Assembly (NCBI RefSeq): GCF_024198255.1
Contig: NZ_JAJVKW010000002.1
Coordinates: forward strand, 930,001 to 994,000
From: Myxococcus guangdongensis
Lineage (GTDB): Bacteria; Myxococcota; Myxococcia; Myxococcales; Myxococcaceae
Length of the DNA stretch: 64,000 nt
Reading direction: 5' to 3'
A program made the translations under genes and the position numbers. Shown piece after piece: positions 16,619-25,943 of the stretch (its first letter is position 1; each line of letters opens with the position of its first letter). The notes beneath the pieces are model-generated. The model was given only the letters and a program-made list of their open reading frames with translations, had not been told where the DNA came from and searched no databases.

Positions 16619-18796
16619 TCAGATGCGCACGCCCAGGAACAGGCCGGGCCACATGCGCGTGCCGGAGGCACCGCGTCCCGTCTGGAACTGCGGCATCCAC
16701 GTGACGCCCTGGTCCGGGTCCTCCTCGGGCGGCTTGTAGGCGTTCAGCGACAATCCACCGAACAGCGCGAAGCGCCGCTTGAGCTCCCAACCGAAGCTCG
16801 CGCGCAGCCGATACAGGTGGTTCGGCGTCCCATCCTCGAACAACTGCGGCGTCCAACCCCCCATCGAGAGGTCCAGGTCCACGTAATAGCGGTCCGCCAC
16901 CCCCACCGGCAGGTGCACCCCCACGCCCAACGACTTGAAGGAACGCCACGAACCCTTCCAGGGCGACACCCCGGCGCTCGCAATCACATGCACCGTGCGA
17001 CTGCCGTACTTCACGCCCACCGACAACGGAGAGACCTCGTCCGCCCAGATTTCGAACGCGATGCGCCCCTTGCGCACCAGGCTCAACAACCCGATGGGCA
17101 CCGACACGTCATCCGCGATGTTGATGAGCCCCAGCTGCACCCCCTTCACGTTCCCCGCCACGTTGATGAAGCCCACCTGCGCACCGGACACACTGCCCGC
17201 CAGGTTGAAGAGCCCCACCTGCGCCCCCGTGAGGCGCTCCACCATGTTGACCCCCACCGCGACCTGGGAACCCTGCATCTGCGCGTCCGCGCGGTTGCCC
17301 ACCACCGACAGCTGGAGCCCACCGAAGGCGCGCTCCGAATAGTTCACGATGGCCGCCGCCTGCACGCCCGTCGCGCCACCGAACGCCAGGTTGCCGCCCA
17401 CCGCGAGCTGGAGCCCCAACACCTCGCCCCCCGTCACGTTGCCGATGCCCGCCACCTGCGCGCCCTCCATCGTCCCATCCACCCAACCCAACCCACCCGC
17501 CAACCCCAACCCGCGCAACTGGAACGAGCGCACCGCCAACCCACCCAACGCCACGTGGTTGAGCCCACCGCCTCCCCACAGCATCGACGTGGACAGCGGC
17601 GGCACCAGCGACAGGTTGATGGGCACCGACGGCAAATCCGCCCGCCCCTCCGAGGAGGACTCCCGCGCGAGCGGCACGTCCGTCACCACGCCGCCACGCG
17701 ACACCGTGCGCGTCAGCGTCACCGGGACGAAGTCCCCCACCCGCAGCTCCGCGCCGCCCTTCACCCCCACCACCAGCTCCGCCTCGAAGCGCTGCGAGGG
17801 ACGCTCCAACGTGACGTGGTAGCGCCCCGGCTCCAACCCCAACGACAACCTCCGCCCCAACGGCTTCTGGAGCTCGGCCACCAGCTGGTTGCCCCAGTCG
17901 CGCACGAACAGCCGGCCGTGCACCTCCTCGGCAATCCCCAGACGCGCGCTCGAGCCGCGCAGGTCCGTCATCACCAAATCACCACTGCCCGCCAGCTGGA
18001 TGTCATAGGCCGCGTGCTGCGGCCCACCCTGCGAGCGCTCCGTGCGCGCCAGCGTCTCGTGGAACGCGAACTGATACGCCTCGTGCAGCGTGACGCGCCC
18101 GTCCCCGGACGTGTCCGCCGCGCCGCGCAGCCCCGTCACCAGGAAGTGCGTGAAGAACGACGCGCCGATGATGTCCGACTCCTGCGCCACCTCGTCGGCG
18201 GAGCTCGAGGCCAGGTACGCATGGCCCCGCACCTGCGCGGACGCATCCGTCAGGAACGAGGGGCGCCTGAGCCCACCCTTGTACCGCGTGAGCGCACCCG
18301 AGCCGCACGAGTCCAGGATCGCGATGCGCACGTCCACCGGCACGCGGGACATGAGCTTGCGCAGGTCGTCGTAGGAGACGCGCTCGCCGCGCGGCAACAG
18401 CCCGTCCGCGTCCGAGTGGCCCGAGTAGTACACCACCAGCTCGCGCCGGAGCCCCGGCACCGCGGCGGCCTCCACCAGCGAGACCAGCCGCTCGAGCGCG
18501 GCCAGCAGCGTGCCCCGGTCCGCCTCCAGCAGCAGCACCTGGTCGGCCGAGGCCACGCCGCCCAGCTCCTGCAACACCCGCGACATCGCCAGGGCGTCCG
18601 AGCCCGCGTAGCGCAAGCGCTCGCGCCCCGGGCCGCCCTCGCTGGAGCCCGCGATGAGCGCGAAGCGGCGCAACGTGGCGTCGGGCGCCTCGTCACGACG
18701 GGCCGCGCGGACCTCGCGCGTCCACGTTCCCAGCACCCACATGGCCAACATGCAGGCCACGCGTCCCCACCGGCGCGCTGTGCTCCCACTCATCAT
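16619..18796 (-). CDS. Caspase-like (C14-type) exported protein with surface-repeat C-terminal region
   Basis: About 725 residues. After a signal-like N-terminus (hydrophobic C-M-L-A-M-W-V-L-G) comes a caspase-type peptidase domain (about 40-290) with catalytic pair H127 (Y-Y-S-G-H-S-D-A-D-G) and C164 (I-L-D-S-C-G-S-G-A) and an EF-hand-like D-T-S-G-D-G-R-V loop. A beta region follows, then a glycine-rich stretch (about 460-640) of short repeats of the type G-x-Q-x-G-x-x-N-x-A, as in LA_2272-type surface repeats. The C-terminal strands may form a barrel. The enzyme would cut peptide bonds, perhaps after basic residues, in the periplasm or at the outer membrane. ATG at 18796 is preferred over ATG at 18880 because it starts the signal peptide. 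Last gene of the ExbB/TonB operon. Confidence 0.8.
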   Translation of the reverse strand: MMSGSTARRWGRVACMLAMWVLGTWTREVRAARRDEAPDATLRRFALIAGSSEGGPGRERLRYAGSDALAMSRVLQELGGVASADQVLLLEADRGTLLAALERLVSLVEAAAVPGLRRELVVYYSGHSDADGLLPRGERVSYDDLRKLMSRVPVDVRIAILDSCGSGALTRYKGGLRRPSFLTDASAQVRGHAYLASSSADEVAQESDIIGASFFTHFLVTGLRGAADTSGDGRVTLHEAYQFAFHETLARTERSQGGPQHAAYDIQLAGSGDLVMTDLRGSSARLGIAEEVHGRLFVRDWGNQLVAELQKPLGRRLSLGLEPGRYHVTLERPSQRFEAELVVGVKGGAELRVGDFVPVTLTRTVSRGGVVTDVPLARESSSEGRADLPSVPINLSLVPPLSTSMLWGGGGLNHVALGGLAVRSFQLRGLGLAGGLGWVDGTMEGAQVAGIGNVTGGEVLGLQLAVGGNLAFGGATGVQAAAIVNYSERAFGGLQLSVVGNRADAQMQGSQVAVGVNMVERLTGAQVGLFNLAGSVSGAQVGFINVAGNVKGVQLGLINIADDVSVPIGLLSLVRKGRIAFEIWADEVSPLSVGVKYGSRTVHVIASAGVSPWKGSWRSFKSLGVGVHLPVGVADRYYVDLDLSMGGWTPQLFEDGTPNHLYRLRASFGWELKRRFALFGGLSLNAYKPPEEDPDQGVTWMPQFQTGRGASGTRMWPGLFLGVRI

Positions 18797-18891
18797 CCGC
18801 GTCCCACTTCCGCTCCTGCTCCGGCCCGGCCTCGCGCGAGCACCGGGCATACCTCGGATGGCCGCCCCCTTGCGAGCCATCCGCTACCACG

Positions 18892-19818
18892 TCACGGCGT
18901 CCAGCGCGCCTGACGGACGAGCCAGGAGCTGCCTCCCCGCCCGTCGCGCACCACCGCCCAGAAGGTGACCACCTGTGCCACCCCGTCCTTCTCCGGCGGC
19001 TCCCACTCCGTGCGATGGCGCCCCGGCTGCCCGTTGAACTCCACGCTCTCCGTCTGCTCCACGGTGAACTTCCCCAACGTCGCGTGCCAGGTGATGGCCC
19101 AGGACTCCTTGAGCTGCACCGCCTCCTTGCGGAAGCCCGGCACCACGTACGACTCCTCGAGCGCGGAGATGTCGTTGGCGCGCACCACGAACGGCCCCTC
19201 GCCCTTGAGCTCGGGCAGCGCCTCCGCGTCCCACGCCGCGTCGTCCAACGTGAGCCCCTGCAACCGCGGCTGCTGGTTGGGCGCCATGCCCGGCACCAGC
19301 GGACACGTGAAGACCATCAGCTTCTGCGCGTAGACGCCCTCCTCGCCCGCGGTGACGTGCAGCACCAGCGGCATGCGCAGGCCCCCGAAGCCCTGGTACG
19401 GGTCCGCCTCGCGCACCGCGTCCAGCAAGAGCGTCCCGTCCGCGAGCTGCGAGGCCCCCGGGCGGATGGGCAGCACCAGCTCGCCCGCCGTCGTCGTGCC
19501 CCGCGCCAGCTCCACGCGCTTCGAGGCGTCCGCGCAGAGCGAGTCCTCCGGGTCCGCGCAGGCCGTCAACGTGTAGTCGATGGCGCGCCCCTGCCCCAAG
19601 GGGTCCACCAGCAGCGCCCGATACGACACCTGCTCGGTGAGCACCTCCAGCGCCTCCGCGGTGGCCTCGCACGTCGGAGCCATCAGCTCCGGGCGCTCCA
19701 CGGCGATGCCCAGCACGCGCAGGTCGCGCACGTGGGAGGAGTGGTCATCCGGGTCGACGCAGGCCACCGCGCCCAGCGCCACCAACAACAGTCCGCCACA
19801 CTTGAACCAGGTCCCCAT
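18892..19818 (-). CDS. Lipoprotein of unknown function in TonB operon
   Basis: 308-residue lipoprotein, not recognised as a known family. The signal peptide ends with the lipobox G-A-V-A-C (C20). The mature part is beta-rich, has several cysteines (T-A-C-A-D-P and similar) and Trp-rich C-terminal strands (A-I-T-W-H-A-T-L-G-K-F, V-T-F-W-A-V-V-R-D-G-R-G). These strands resemble Ig-like or fibronectin-like repeats. Its start is 2 bp from the end of the TonB-dependent receptor and its stop is 95 bp before the preferred caspase start, so it is co-transcribed with both. A role as surface partner of the receptor is suggested by this context only. Confidence 0.75.
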   Translation of the reverse strand: MGTWFKCGGLLLVALGAVACVDPDDHSSHVRDLRVLGIAVERPELMAPTCEATAEALEVLTEQVSYRALLVDPLGQGRAIDYTLTACADPEDSLCADASKRVELARGTTTAGELVLPIRPGASQLADGTLLLDAVREADPYQGFGGLRMPLVLHVTAGEEGVYAQKLMVFTCPLVPGMAPNQQPRLQGLTLDDAAWDAEALPELKGEGPFVVRANDISALEESYVVPGFRKEAVQLKESWAITWHATLGKFTVEQTESVEFNGQPGRHRTEWEPPEKDGVAQVVTFWAVVRDGRGGSSWLVRQARWTP

Positions 19819-19820
19819 GG

Positions 19821-22541
19821 TCAGAAGCTCCCTTTCACGCCCAGCACGGGGAGGATGGGGATGCCGGGAATCTCCATCTCCTTGCGGTAGCGGTAGTCGT
19901 TGAAGACGAACTCGACGTTCTCCGCGTTGTAGAGGTTCTGGACGTCCAGGTAGAGCGCGAGCGTCCAGTTGTCGAAGCGCCAGCCCTTCTCCACGCGCAC
20001 GTCGAGCTGATGGAAGCTCGAGGCCCGCCCGGAGAGATAGCGCCCGTACGACGGCGAATAGTTGTTCGAGTCCGAGTTGTAGATGTCATGCGGGTGCACC
20101 AGCGGCGTCACCGGGCGGCCCGTGGTGAGGCGGAAGCGCCCACCCAGCTCCCAGCCGTTGCCGAGCACGTAGTTGGCCACCAGCGTGAGGATGTGCGTCT
20201 GGTCCCAGGGGCTGGGGCCGTAGGTCTCCTCGCCCACACCCGGCAGGCCGCCGTCTCCCAGGGGGCCCTCGGCGCGGGGCTTGAGGCCCGCGCGGCCGTC
20301 CTCGGCGTGGCTGAGGGTATACGACAGCCAGCCGTACCACTTGTCGGTGGCGGAGGCGCGCTCCTTCTTCACCATGAGCTCCACGCCGTACGCCTTGCCG
20401 ATGCCCATGTTGACGAAGCGGTCCTGGACGAAGCTGCCGTTGTCCGAGGGGCGCACGTCGCCGGGGGACACCACGTTCTCGAAGCGGCGGTTGAAGAAGC
20501 CCGTGACGTCCACGTTCCACACGTCGGTGATGCGCTGCTCCACGCCGAGGCTGGACTGGAAGGCGCGCTGGTAGCCGAGCAGCGGGTTGCCGTACGGGGC
20601 GAAGACGAACTGGAAGGTGTCCGCCGGCTGGCTGTAGAGGCCGAGCGAGCCCTTGAAGGCGGTGCGCTCGCTGAACCCGTAGCGGACCCACAGGCGCGGG
20701 TCCAACAGGAAGTTGCGCGTGCCGCCCACCTTCTGGAAGTTGCCGCGCACGCCCGGAGTGATGGTGACGGGGCCGAGCTTCAGGTCCGCCTCCGCGAAGA
20801 GCGCGCCGTCGAAGCCGTTGATGGTGCGCTTCTCGTAGATGAGCTCCGAGACGGGTTCCGCGCCCGGGAAGGGCACGTACTCGGCGCCGCCCACGGACGG
20901 GGCCTGCACGTCGATCTTCACGTGGTCGAAGTAGACGTCCAGGCCCGTGCGCACGGTGAGCAGCGAGGAGACGTCCAGGGCCATCACCTCGCGCGCGCCC
21001 AGCGAGTAGATGGTGTCGTCCTCGACGTAGTTGCCGAAGGAGATGTCGAAGTAGTCCACGCCCACGTACGGCGTGAAGACGGAGCTGAAGTTGCCCTTGC
21101 GGTACGTCCAGTCGCCCTTCACGCGGTGGAAGCGCGTGTGCGTGTTCAGCTCGATGTCCGCGGACGACTCCTCGCCGCCGGTGACGAGGCGCAGCTTGTC
21201 GTCACTGCCGAAGGCCATGACGTAGCCGGTGCTGCGCGCGGCGCCGGGCTCCGGGGTGGAGCCGCGCGGGGCGCCGAAGTCCAACCGGAGCTGGTAGTCC
21301 CAGTACACCGGGACGATGGAGAGCGTGGTGCCCTCGTCCTTGGGCAGCACCGCGGGGAGAATCGTGTCGATGTACGAGCGCCGCGCGGACGCCGCCACGC
21401 TGATGCCCTCGGTGATGGGCGCCTCGAGGAAGAAGCCCGCGTCGAGCAGGTCCACCTTCACCGAGCCGTGCACCGTGTCCGCCGCGCCCTTGCGCGTGGT
21501 CACGTCCACCACACCGCCCACCGCGCGCCCGTACTGGCTGCCGTAGCCGCCCGGGAAGAAGTCGAGCGAGTCGATGAACTCCGCGTTCACCACCGACGGG
21601 CCGCCGAGCAGGTGGAAGAGGTTGGGGATGCGCACCCCGTCCATCAGCGTCGCCGTCTGGCCCGGGTTGGAGCCGCGCACCAGCAAGTCACCGGAGATGA
21701 ACGGCGCGCGCGCGACACCGGGCAGCGTCTGGAGGACGCGGATGGGGTCACCGAAGGTGCCCGGCGTCTTCTGCGCCTCCTCGCGCGTCACCGTGCGGCG
21801 GACCACTTCCTTCTTCGGGCGGTCCGAGCGCACCACCGTCTCGAAGGCGCTCCCAGCCGGGGCCAGATAGAAGTTCACCTCCGTGGTCTCGTTCTCCTTC
21901 AGCGTCTCCTTCGTCTGGTAGAGCTGATAGCCGGAGGCGACGACGCGCACCGCGCACTCCCCCGGCGGGACCTCGAGGGTGAAGCGGCCGTCCACGTCCG
22001 ACACGGCCTCCGTCGCGTCCGCATCGTCGCCGCAGCGCACGGTGGCGCCCGCCACGCGCGAGCGGCTGCCGCGCGAGATGAGCTGACCGGTGAGGACGGC
22101 CTTGGGCCGCTCGGCCTCCTCGGTGGCGGCGCCCTCCGCGGGGGCCTTCTCGGTGAGGGTGAAGTGGTAGACGTACTCGACCTGCACGGGCGCGGGGACA
22201 CCGTCGACCTCGGCGGGCGAGAAGCGGAACTGGCGCACGGCGGCGAGCGCGGCCTCGTCGAAGCCGTGGCCCGCGGGCTCGGTGGGCTGCACGTCGGAGA
22301 CGCTGCCGTCCTCGGCGATGGTGATGATGAGGCGCACCGAGGCGGTGAGGCCCTGGGCGAGCGCCTCCGGCGGATACACGGCCTCCACGGGCTGCACCAG
22401 CGCGGGCGGCTTGGTGATTTGGGGCTGCGCCGCGGCTTCCGTGCCCGGGGCCGGAGGCGTGGGCGCCTGGGCGAGCACCGGAGTCGCCACCCACAGGGAG
22501 GCGGCGGCGAGCGCGGCGCGGGCATTCACATTCGAGGACAT
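19821..22541 (-). CDS. TonB-dependent outer-membrane receptor with N-terminal TonB_C-like and carboxypeptidase-regulatory domains
   Basis: 906-residue receptor. Signal peptide (ends A-T-P-V-L-A-Q-A), then a TonB C-terminal-like domain (about 35-125, with V-Y-P-P-E-A-L-A-Q-G and A-A-V-R-Q-F-R-F-S-P-A). A carboxypeptidase-regulatory-like beta sandwich follows (about 150-225), then the plug (about 250-370, with V-L-Q-T-L-P-G-V-A-R-A-P and L-V-R-G-S-N-P-G-Q-T). A 22-strand barrel runs to the C-terminal aromatic. The family imports large ligands such as siderophores or glycans across the outer membrane using ExbB-ExbD-TonB energy; the ligand is unknown. The start ATG at 22541 fits the signal peptide; upstream in-frame ATG 22604 would bury it. 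tonB lies 59 bp upstream and the lipoprotein gene is 2 bp downstream. Confidence 0.9.
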   Translation of the reverse strand: MSSNVNARAALAAASLWVATPVLAQAPTPPAPGTEAAAQPQITKPPALVQPVEAVYPPEALAQGLTASVRLIITIAEDGSVSDVQPTEPAGHGFDEAALAAVRQFRFSPAEVDGVPAPVQVEYVYHFTLTEKAPAEGAATEEAERPKAVLTGQLISRGSRSRVAGATVRCGDDADATEAVSDVDGRFTLEVPPGECAVRVVASGYQLYQTKETLKENETTEVNFYLAPAGSAFETVVRSDRPKKEVVRRTVTREEAQKTPGTFGDPIRVLQTLPGVARAPFISGDLLVRGSNPGQTATLMDGVRIPNLFHLLGGPSVVNAEFIDSLDFFPGGYGSQYGRAVGGVVDVTTRKGAADTVHGSVKVDLLDAGFFLEAPITEGISVAASARRSYIDTILPAVLPKDEGTTLSIVPVYWDYQLRLDFGAPRGSTPEPGAARSTGYVMAFGSDDKLRLVTGGEESSADIELNTHTRFHRVKGDWTYRKGNFSSVFTPYVGVDYFDISFGNYVEDDTIYSLGAREVMALDVSSLLTVRTGLDVYFDHVKIDVQAPSVGGAEYVPFPGAEPVSELIYEKRTINGFDGALFAEADLKLGPVTITPGVRGNFQKVGGTRNFLLDPRLWVRYGFSERTAFKGSLGLYSQPADTFQFVFAPYGNPLLGYQRAFQSSLGVEQRITDVWNVDVTGFFNRRFENVVSPGDVRPSDNGSFVQDRFVNMGIGKAYGVELMVKKERASATDKWYGWLSYTLSHAEDGRAGLKPRAEGPLGDGGLPGVGEETYGPSPWDQTHILTLVANYVLGNGWELGGRFRLTTGRPVTPLVHPHDIYNSDSNNYSPSYGRYLSGRASSFHQLDVRVEKGWRFDNWTLALYLDVQNLYNAENVEFVFNDYRYRKEMEIPGIPILPVLGVKGSF

Positions 22542-22600
22542 AAGTCTTTCAGGAGCAGGGACGTGGAGACGGGGTGTGGGCTCTCGCGCGGAGCGGGGTT

Positions 22601-23392
22601 TCAATCGAGCAGGAAGGTATAGGCGTACTTCATCTCGGTGGACACGGCCTCGCCGCCCTTGAAGGCGGGACGGAAGCGGAAGCGGAGGATGGCGTTGCGC
22701 GCGGCCTCCTCCAGTCCGTGCCCCGGCCCGTTGAGCACCCGCGCGTTCACGACGCGGCCCTCCGGGTCGATGGTGATGGACAGCGTCACCGTGCCCTCGA
22801 CGCCCAGCCTGCGCGCCTCCTCGGGATAGGGGACCTTCACCTCGCTGGCGAGCTGCGGCTCACGGTCCACCTGGTAGATGGGCGTGTACTTCGGCGCGCT
22901 GTAGGTCTTCACCTCTTGCGGCGCCTTGGCCTTGTCGGCGGTGCGACCGTAGAGCGTGTTGCCCACCGGGGCCGCGAAGCCCCCGGCGCTGGTGGTGGAG
23001 GACATCGACATGCCCACCACCAACGGCGCGGGCTTCGCGCTCGGAGGCGGCGTCTCGTTGGGGGGCGGCGGCGCCTCCTGGGGCGGAGGCGGCAGGGGCC
23101 TGGAGGCCTGGGCCACCTTCACCGGCGGAGGCTTCAGGCGCACCTTGGGCGGCGGAGGCGGCTCGGGCTTGGGCTCCTCCTTCACCTCGGGCGGAGGAGG
23201 CGGCGGCTTCGCCACCTCCACCATCACCAACTCCACGGGCCGCTGCGGCGCGGTGCGCTCGGGAGGACGGGTGTGCAGCACCACCAACCCCAACCCGTGC
23301 AACACGAGCGAGCCCGCGACGAACCCCACGAACAACCCGTTGCCGCCCCTGCGAGGGAGGACGAAATCACTGTCGAGCGCGCTCGTACTCAT
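22601..23392 (-). CDS. tonB: Energy transducer TonB
   Basis: 263-residue inner-membrane-anchored energy transducer. One membrane helix (about 18-40, L-F-V-G-F-V-A-G-S-L-V-L-H-G-L) keeps the functionally important His of TonB. A long Pro/Lys/Glu-rich periplasmic spacer follows (about 45-125) and a TonB_C domain (about 180-263) with V-P-Y-P-E-E-A-R-R-L-G-V-E-G-T and I-L-R-F-R-F-R-P-A-F. It transmits proton-motive force from ExbBD to outer-membrane receptors, presumably the one encoded next. ATG at 23392 is chosen; GTG at 23401 would add three residues. It lies 10 bp downstream of exbD. Confidence 0.92.
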   Translation of the reverse strand: MSTSALDSDFVLPRRGGNGLFVGFVAGSLVLHGLGLVVLHTRPPERTAPQRPVELVMVEVAKPPPPPPEVKEEPKPEPPPPPKVRLKPPPVKVAQASRPLPPPPQEAPPPPNETPPPSAKPAPLVVGMSMSSTTSAGGFAAPVGNTLYGRTADKAKAPQEVKTYSAPKYTPIYQVDREPQLASEVKVPYPEEARRLGVEGTVTLSITIDPEGRVVNARVLNGPGHGLEEAARNAILRFRFRPAFKGGEAVSTEMKYAYTFLLD

Positions 23393-23402
23393 GGCCTTCA
23401 CG

Positions 23403-23828
23403 TCAGCCCCGCGGCGCGGGCGCGGCGTCCTTCTCGATGTTGAGGGCGAACTTCGCGATGCCCTGACCCTTCACCGTGTCGATGAGGCGCATCACCTGTC
23501 CGTAGGCGATGGTCTGGTCGGCGCTGATGATGGCGCGCGTGTCCTTGTCCTTGGCCACGGCCTCCGCGACCTTGGCGGACAGCTCCGGCTCGGTGACGGG
23601 CGCGCCGTCGAAGTAGAGCTTGCCCTCCTTGTCGAGCACGACGTTGACCAGGCCCTGCACCGTCTCGCCGCCGTTGGCCGCGCGGGGCAGGTCCACCTCC
23701 ACCGTCTCGCGGACGATGAAGTTCGCCGTCACCATGAAGATGATGAGCAGCACCAGCACCACGTCCACCAGCGGCGTGACGTTGATGCCCGTGATTTCCT
23801 CTTCGTTCTCCTGCGCTCCTCCGGCCAT
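23403..23828 (-). CDS. exbD: Biopolymer transport protein ExbD/TolR
   Basis: 141-residue inner-membrane protein, single N-terminal helix (about 18-40) with the proton-carrying Asp in N-V-T-P-L-V-D-V-V-L-V-L-L-I-I-F. A periplasmic ExbD domain follows (S-A-D-Q-T-I-A-Y-G-Q-V-M-R-L-I-D). It forms the rotor/stator motor with ExbB that energises TonB. It is 2 bp from exbB and 10 bp from tonB, so the three form one transcription unit. Confidence 0.93.
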   Translation of the reverse strand: MAGGAQENEEEITGINVTPLVDVVLVLLIIFMVTANFIVRETVEVDLPRAANGGETVQGLVNVVLDKEGKLYFDGAPVTEPELSAKVAEAVAKDKDTRAIISADQTIAYGQVMRLIDTVKGQGIAKFALNIEKDAAPAPRG

Positions 23829-23830
23829 GG

Positions 23831-24505
<675 letters not shown>

Positions 24506-24671
24506 GGTGTTCCTTCCCCTCATGAAAAGCGTTGGCGCGACTGGAACACCGGGGGCTCCAGGAAGTGTCACCCGGATGATTTACGGGCGATCTGAATCCT
24601 CTGTGCGCGGGTGTAGGACCCGGAGCAGGCGGCCTCGACGGGCCGCCTCCCACGCGGTGAGAATGCGGGCC

Positions 24672-25475
24672 ATGCAAGGCAAGTGTGTGGTCGTGACGGG
24701 TGCCTCCATGGGCATCGGCGAGGAGCTGTCGGTGGCGCTGGCGGCGCGGGGCGCGAACCTGGTGCTGGCGGCCCGGAGCGAGGACGCGCTCCAGCGGGTG
24801 AAGCAGCGCTGCGAGGCGGCCGGCGGCAAGGCCGTGGCGGTGGCCACGGACGTGGGAGAGCCGGAGGCGTGCCGGCGGATGGTGGCGAAGGCGGTGGAGG
24901 TCTTCGGCGGCGTGGACGTGCTCGTCAACAACGCGGGCATCTCCATGGACGCGAAGTTCGAGGACATCACGGACCTGGGCATCTTCGAGCGGCTGATGCG
25001 CATCAACTACCTGGGCGCGGTGTACTGCACGCACGCCGCGCTGCCCTCGCTGAAGTCGCGGCGCGGGTTGTTGGTGGCGATCTCGTCGCTGACGGGGAAG
25101 ACGGGTGTGCCCACGCGCACGGGCTACGCGGCGAGCAAGCACGCGATGCACGGGTTCTTCGACTCGCTGCGCGTGGAGCTGATGGGCACGGGGGTGGATG
25201 TCACGGTGGTGTGCCCCGGCTTCGTGTCCACCAACGTGCGCGCCAACGCGCTGGGCAAGGACGGCAAGCCGCTCCAGGTGAGCGCGCATGACGAGAGCGA
25301 GGGCAACAACATGGACGTGGCCACCTGCGTGGCCATCATCCTGCGCGCCATGGACCGGCGCGAGCGCGAGGTGGTGATGACCCCCAAGGGCAAGGTGGGC
25401 CAGTACCTCAAGCTCTTCACTCCGGGCCTGCTGGACCGCATCGTCTTCAAGACCATCCAGGACCGGCGTCGGTAG
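24672..25475 (+). CDS. Short-chain dehydrogenase/reductase (SDR)
   Basis: 267-residue classical SDR oxidoreductase of the cytoplasm. The Rossmann nucleotide-binding motif T-G-A-S-M-G-I-G is at residues about 9-16, N-N-A-G about 90, the catalytic serine in I-S-S-L-T and the Y-A-A-S-K catalytic motif about 155. C-P-G-F-V-S-T follows the core, as in lipid-metabolising members. Substrate and NAD/NADP preference cannot be fixed. ATG at 24672 is chosen because the family N-terminus starts there (ATG 24663 would add three residues); the open frame extends further back over exbB without support. A long hairpin follows the stop. Confidence 0.88.
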   Translation: MQGKCVVVTGASMGIGEELSVALAARGANLVLAARSEDALQRVKQRCEAAGGKAVAVATDVGEPEACRRMVAKAVEVFGGVDVLVNNAGISMDAKFEDITDLGIFERLMRINYLGAVYCTHAALPSLKSRRGLLVAISSLTGKTGVPTRTGYAASKHAMHGFFDSLRVELMGTGVDVTVVCPGFVSTNVRANALGKDGKPLQVSAHDESEGNNMDVATCVAIILRAMDRREREVVMTPKGKVGQYLKLFTPGLLDRIVFKTIQDRRR

Positions 25476-25482
25476 GACGCAA

Positions 25483-25519
25483 GGCTCCGGTCCACCGTGA
25501 CGGGGGTGGACCGGGAGCC
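25483..25519. terminator. Bidirectional hairpin between SDR and small lipoprotein genes
   Basis: GGCTCC-GGTCCACC pairs with GGTGGACC-GGGAGCC (14 pairs, one bulged G) around an 8-base loop. It begins 7 bp after the SDR stop and ends 9 bp before the convergent lipoprotein stop. No T-run is present. Confidence 0.55.
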
Positions 25520-25528
25520 GTGAAGCCG

Positions 25529-25792
25529 TCAGCAGCCGCAGATGCGCTTGCGCGTGGTGGTACAGGCGCCGTTCGCGTCACAACACGTCGTGGTGAGAAT
25601 CTGGAACCGGTCGAGCGCGCCCAGCTCGCACCGCCCCACGTTGCACGTCCCCCAGGTCTCCGTGCACGTCACGGCCGCCTGGGACACCTGACCCTCGGAC
25701 GCCTCTTCGGAGAGCGTCTCCTCCTCCGGGACAGGACCACAGCCAACGACAGACAGCGCCACCGCGCACATCAGCCATCGCAGGTTCTTCAT
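25529..25792 (-). CDS. Small cysteine-rich lipoprotein
   Basis: 87-residue lipoprotein. Signal peptide with lipobox S-V-V-G-C (C18), an acidic linker (E-E-E-T-L-S-E-E-A-S-E) and a compact domain with eight cysteines in the last 50 residues, ending R-K-R-I-C-G-C; disulfide-stabilised and likely surface exposed. The ATG at 25792 starts the signal peptide; the frame is open 23 codons further but without a signal. It belongs to the same general class as the two lipoproteins at 42.7-43.6 kb (lipobox, acidic linker, Cys-rich tail) though the Cys spacing differs. Function unknown. Confidence 0.72.
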   Translation of the reverse strand: MKNLRWLMCAVALSVVGCGPVPEEETLSEEASEGQVSQAAVTCTETWGTCNVGRCELGALDRFQILTTTCCDANGACTTTRKRICGC

Positions 25793-25943
25793 CGAGTCTC
25801 CCGTGCCGTCCGCGTCGGTGCGGACGTCAGGCATTACGAACCCGCACTCGAAGTATTGCAAGGCAGACTGGCCGGCTGACGTACTGACTTCCCTTTCGGG
25901 CCCGCGCTAGAGAGGTCCCATTCGCGGGATGAGGGCCTGGACC

